The notes under the pieces: generated by a model
What the model saw: only the letters and a program-made list of their open reading frames with translations
Databases searched by the model: none
Told to the model about the DNA's origin: nothing
Program-made: the position numbers and the translations under genes
Assembly: GCA_028023455.1 (NCBI GenBank)
Contig: JAQFVV010012423.1
Span: 8,038,269-8,102,268 of the forward strand
DNA: 64,000 bases
DNA from: Epiperipatus broadwayi
Taxonomy: Eukaryota > Onychophora > Udeonychophora > Euonychophora > Peripatidae
Direction: 5' to 3'
Shown: positions 61,211-64,000 of the stretch, piece after piece
Layout of the letters: every line of letters starts with the position of its first letter
Position numbering within the stretch: the stretch's first letter is position 1

Positions 61211-63499
61211 AGATAACATCCAAAAATAAATTCAAATCTATTTCCAGATTAGAAATAGATTTGACAACATGTTTTTTAACAAAAATATCTCTAATCTTAA
61301 TCCCATTTTATTTTTAAGTAAAACTTTAATTAAAATACCTACCCCAGATTAAAACAATAGTGCTTCCAACCCCTTTAATTATTTTTAGACAATTACTGTA
61401 GCATCTTCCATATTGGATTTTATAAAAATATACAGTTTAATAGAAAAAGTACTTTAAAAAGAAAAAGTTTAAAAAATGACGTATAATAAAATATTTACAA
61501 AAAAATCAATATTTTGTTAGTAAGTTTTTTTTCCCCCTATATATATATATTTGAATCGCACCTATAATACTTTAATAAAAAAAGAACTAATAATTAATAG
61601 TAGAATTAATAATCATAAAATTAATAATAAAATGTTATTGAAAGTTAAAATTGATAAATTTAGGCGCGCATTTCAAATATACATGACAAAAGGAGCGGGA
61701 TAAGATATAGGATTTAAATATAGGTTAGTAGGTAGAAACATGAAGCACAATCTTAAGCTAAGATTGACTGCTTCATTTCTCCGCACATACAATGAAACAA
61801 AAAACAAAAAAAAATGCCTTGACTAGGAGTTTTCAAGTGACGTCCAAAAGAATGACGAAAATTTTCAAAATTCAGTACATAATCTTGTTATATAAAACTA
61901 TATATATGAAATATCATTTGGGGATGTGAATTGTTCAACTGTTTAATCCAGAAAAAAATTTTTTTTATTTTTTTTTCACATCTATATAATAAAAAAAATT
62001 TCCATGCTTGAGATACAACACAATTTCTCCACACATATGGGTTTCCAAGAAAATATATAGCAATGCAATACATATAAAATTTTCAAACACATCTGTTCCT
62101 ATACATCGGACATACACACCTATGTACATATATACGCAGCGCTACATATACAAGTACATAGATTTTACACACACATACACTTCTATATACCCTACACAAT
62201 ACTACATACTATTGGAAAAGACAGAAAAACAAAAAAAAATCCATACACGTGCTAAATTCTTTCACTTTGCTTTTAAAATAAACACAAACATTATATACTC
62301 AATTAACAAAAAAAATTTCTATACATATATTTCTTCTTTTTTTAAAAAAAAATCATCTCCTGCATAAACACTCACTGCTCCCACACTTTCTATATATCTG
62401 CCCAACTATAGTTTAGCTGAAAATTTAGCTTTTGCTTGCTGAAAAAAAAAATTGGTTTATTTAAGATTTTATACTAATCTAGCCATTTCTTTTAATTTCT
62501 CTTGGTCGCATCCCTACATCTGAAAAGAAAACTCATAGTTTGGTTATTACATGTTTAAACTTTTATACATCATAGCATTAAGCCAAAAAAAAAAAAATTT
62601 GCTCTCAATAATTTTTTTTCTGAGTTCGAACCCTCCACTTCCAATATTTTTGCATTTGACTCACTACTGGTTAGCAAAATTTCTTTTTATAAGGGCGCCA
62701 GCTAACACAGAGTGATAAATGATTTATGATTTATTTACACATTTTTTTTATATATTTCAAAAACAAAAAAGTTGATATATGCCTCAGGTATGTCGGTGAT
62801 TACATTGAAGAAAAAAAAATACATAGGTACTATACTTATGGTTGTAGTACATGGGTTTTAACTTTAAATAGTGAATTTTACACTTGGAACACATTATTTT
62901 ACATATCAAACATAGAAAAAAAATTATATAACAACTTTTTTTAAAGAATATATATATGAACAGAATTCAGTACTCAGGGTATGTGGGTGTTTATATCGAA
63001 GCCTCGCATTGGGAATCCAAGCCCAGGGAAAATCAATCCTATGTACAGGTCAAAACATGTTTATCCATCTAACATGAGCTGGAACTCACAAAATGTATTT
63101 CAAACCCAGTCAAGCCCGAGATTTAGGTCAGGGACCAGCCTGAATTCGAACCCATTCTCTAAGCCCCAGATCTAACACTTAATGGATAATATAATAATGA
63201 TGACACACGAGAATTAATTTTAAATCCGGCCGACTAGCAAAGCTGAGCAAAACAATGAGACATCTATTAACTATGACTAAACTAAAATATATATAAGCAG
63301 GCTTTACTTTTGGAAATGGAGAAAAGAAGGAATTCGAACTACTCAAATAAGTTAGACAATAAAAATATGGTTTAATATAATGACAAATTATTATACATTT
63401 ATAAATTAATTATATACATTAGTGTGTGCGTGAATGAGCAAGCGGTCTACCAAGCAGTAGAGGATTACATAGTGTCATTCACGATATTATTTCTCATAT
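61211..63499. other. AT-rich sequence between the repeat copies
   Basis: No gene. A pair of related words lies at 62,782 (CTCAGGTATGTCGGTGATTA with CATTGAAG) and 62,972 (CTCAGGGTATGTGGGTGTTT with TATCGAAG), about 189 bases apart. A less AT-rich block at 62,960-63,180 holds a 64-codon frame of no known family and a GAATTCGAACCC phrase. Confidence 0.4.
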
Positions 63500-64000
63500 G
63501 CTCTTTATTAGCTAAAAAAAATATATTAAATTTACATATTATATATAGAAATTAACTAAGAGCAAATTACATATTAACCAAACAAAGTTAAATAATATAT
63601 TAAAAGAAATCTTGATAGATGAGTTAGGCTAAATTTAGTTTGAGGTGATGGCTTGAAAAGTTACCTTGCAATTTTAAGAGTCCAATTTAGTAGTGCACGG
63701 CAATTGAAATGCAAGTTCTCCTGTGGCAGCAAGCTTCTATTAGCACACTGAAGTTTTTAGGTCGGGCTTTTCACTCTTGGGCAGCAGGATGGTACAGCCG
63801 CGGAAGATGATGACCCAACAAGGCCGAGAAGTGATGGATTTACTACTACATTATTTAAGCTTCAAGCGACGTGTAATACGTTTACAATCAGTTCTCTCAA
63901 TAGGCCACCCAATGTGAGCCGATCTTTAATAAACCACGAGTGCCCTGAGAATTTTAAAAATGAGTCAAGCCCGTAATATTTTTTCTGAAATGACGTGGAG
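63500..64000 (+). repeat. Dispersed repeat pair, copy B, cut by window end
   Basis: Second copy of the repeat at 60,650. It has GAGCAAATTACATATTA (63,550), AAATCTTGATAG, GTTACCTTGCA, GCAGCAAGCTTCTATTAGCA, the CCGCGGAAGATGA motif (63,797) and GTTCTCTCAATAGG (63,890). It continues to the window end. Confidence 0.6.

Noticed and set aside
62008-62367. 119-codon frame rich in Ile, Tyr and Thr
   Set aside because: Low-complexity ACATA-type sequence; no domain and no plausible codon use.
1-64000. CRISPR arrays, operons or bacterial signals
   Set aside because: The window is animal DNA with spliced introns; no regular repeat-spacer array was seen.

Overview
The window is a piece of an animal nuclear genome. 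It is very AT-rich, gene-poor and full of old transposable elements, with spliced GT-AG introns, a vertebrate-type tRNA-Leu, a short TTAGGG-type array, piggyBac and Penelope-like elements, two APE-type LINE families and tRNA-derived SINEs. TTAGGG repeats argue against most insects. The long, repeat-filled introns and the element mix would suit a mollusc such as a cephalopod, but that is an inference; the sequence does not settle the species.

The only host protein gene I can support is CDC23 (APC8), the TPR subunit of the anaphase-promoting complex, on the + strand. Nine consecutive internal exons lie between 6,429 and 48,534, with matching splice phases and about 349 codons of conserved TPR protein. 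The 5' end (roughly the first 70 residues by comparison with vertebrate CDC23) is not visible and may lie upstream or in the 500-base N gap. The 3' part (remaining TPRs and C-terminus) must lie beyond 64,000, so the last visible intron is longer than 15 kb. A tRNA-Leu(TAG) gene lies upstream at 3,063-3,146 and looks intact.

Almost everything else is mobile-element debris inside the introns and flanks. LINE family A (APE endonuclease, RT, C-terminal zinc-finger-like tail) occurs at 1-1,475 (-), 41,450-41,980 (+), 43,250-45,930 (+) and 52,960-56,360 (+). An RTE-like LINE family B occurs at 3,400-4,314 (-), 25,160-26,060 (-) and 52,630-52,900 (+), with a weaker fragment at 19,430-19,750 (-). Penelope-like 3' ends with a GIY-YIG endonuclease occur at 15,855-16,550 and as a head-to-head palindrome at 49,065-49,722. 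A piggyBac fossil lies at 10,908-11,407 (-). A pair of diverged LTR-like 2-kb repeats lies at 50,543 and 57,528, and another repeat pair at about 60,650 and 63,500.

The most interesting structure is a family of long fold-back (near-palindromic) elements in five copies (479, 17,688, 29,948, 34,681, 44,471). Each has a one-sided unique tail and is flanked by a 12-16 bp target-site duplication. Long variable duplications are the mark of LINE-type target-primed insertion, not of ordinary cut-and-paste MITEs, so this could be a hairpin-forming non-autonomous retroelement. Two copies are nested in LINE family A, which gives a relative age order. Other unusual items are a composite inverted-repeat element carrying the telomere-like array (7,206-8,594) and short A-tailed tRNA-like retrocopies, one with an 18-bp duplication.
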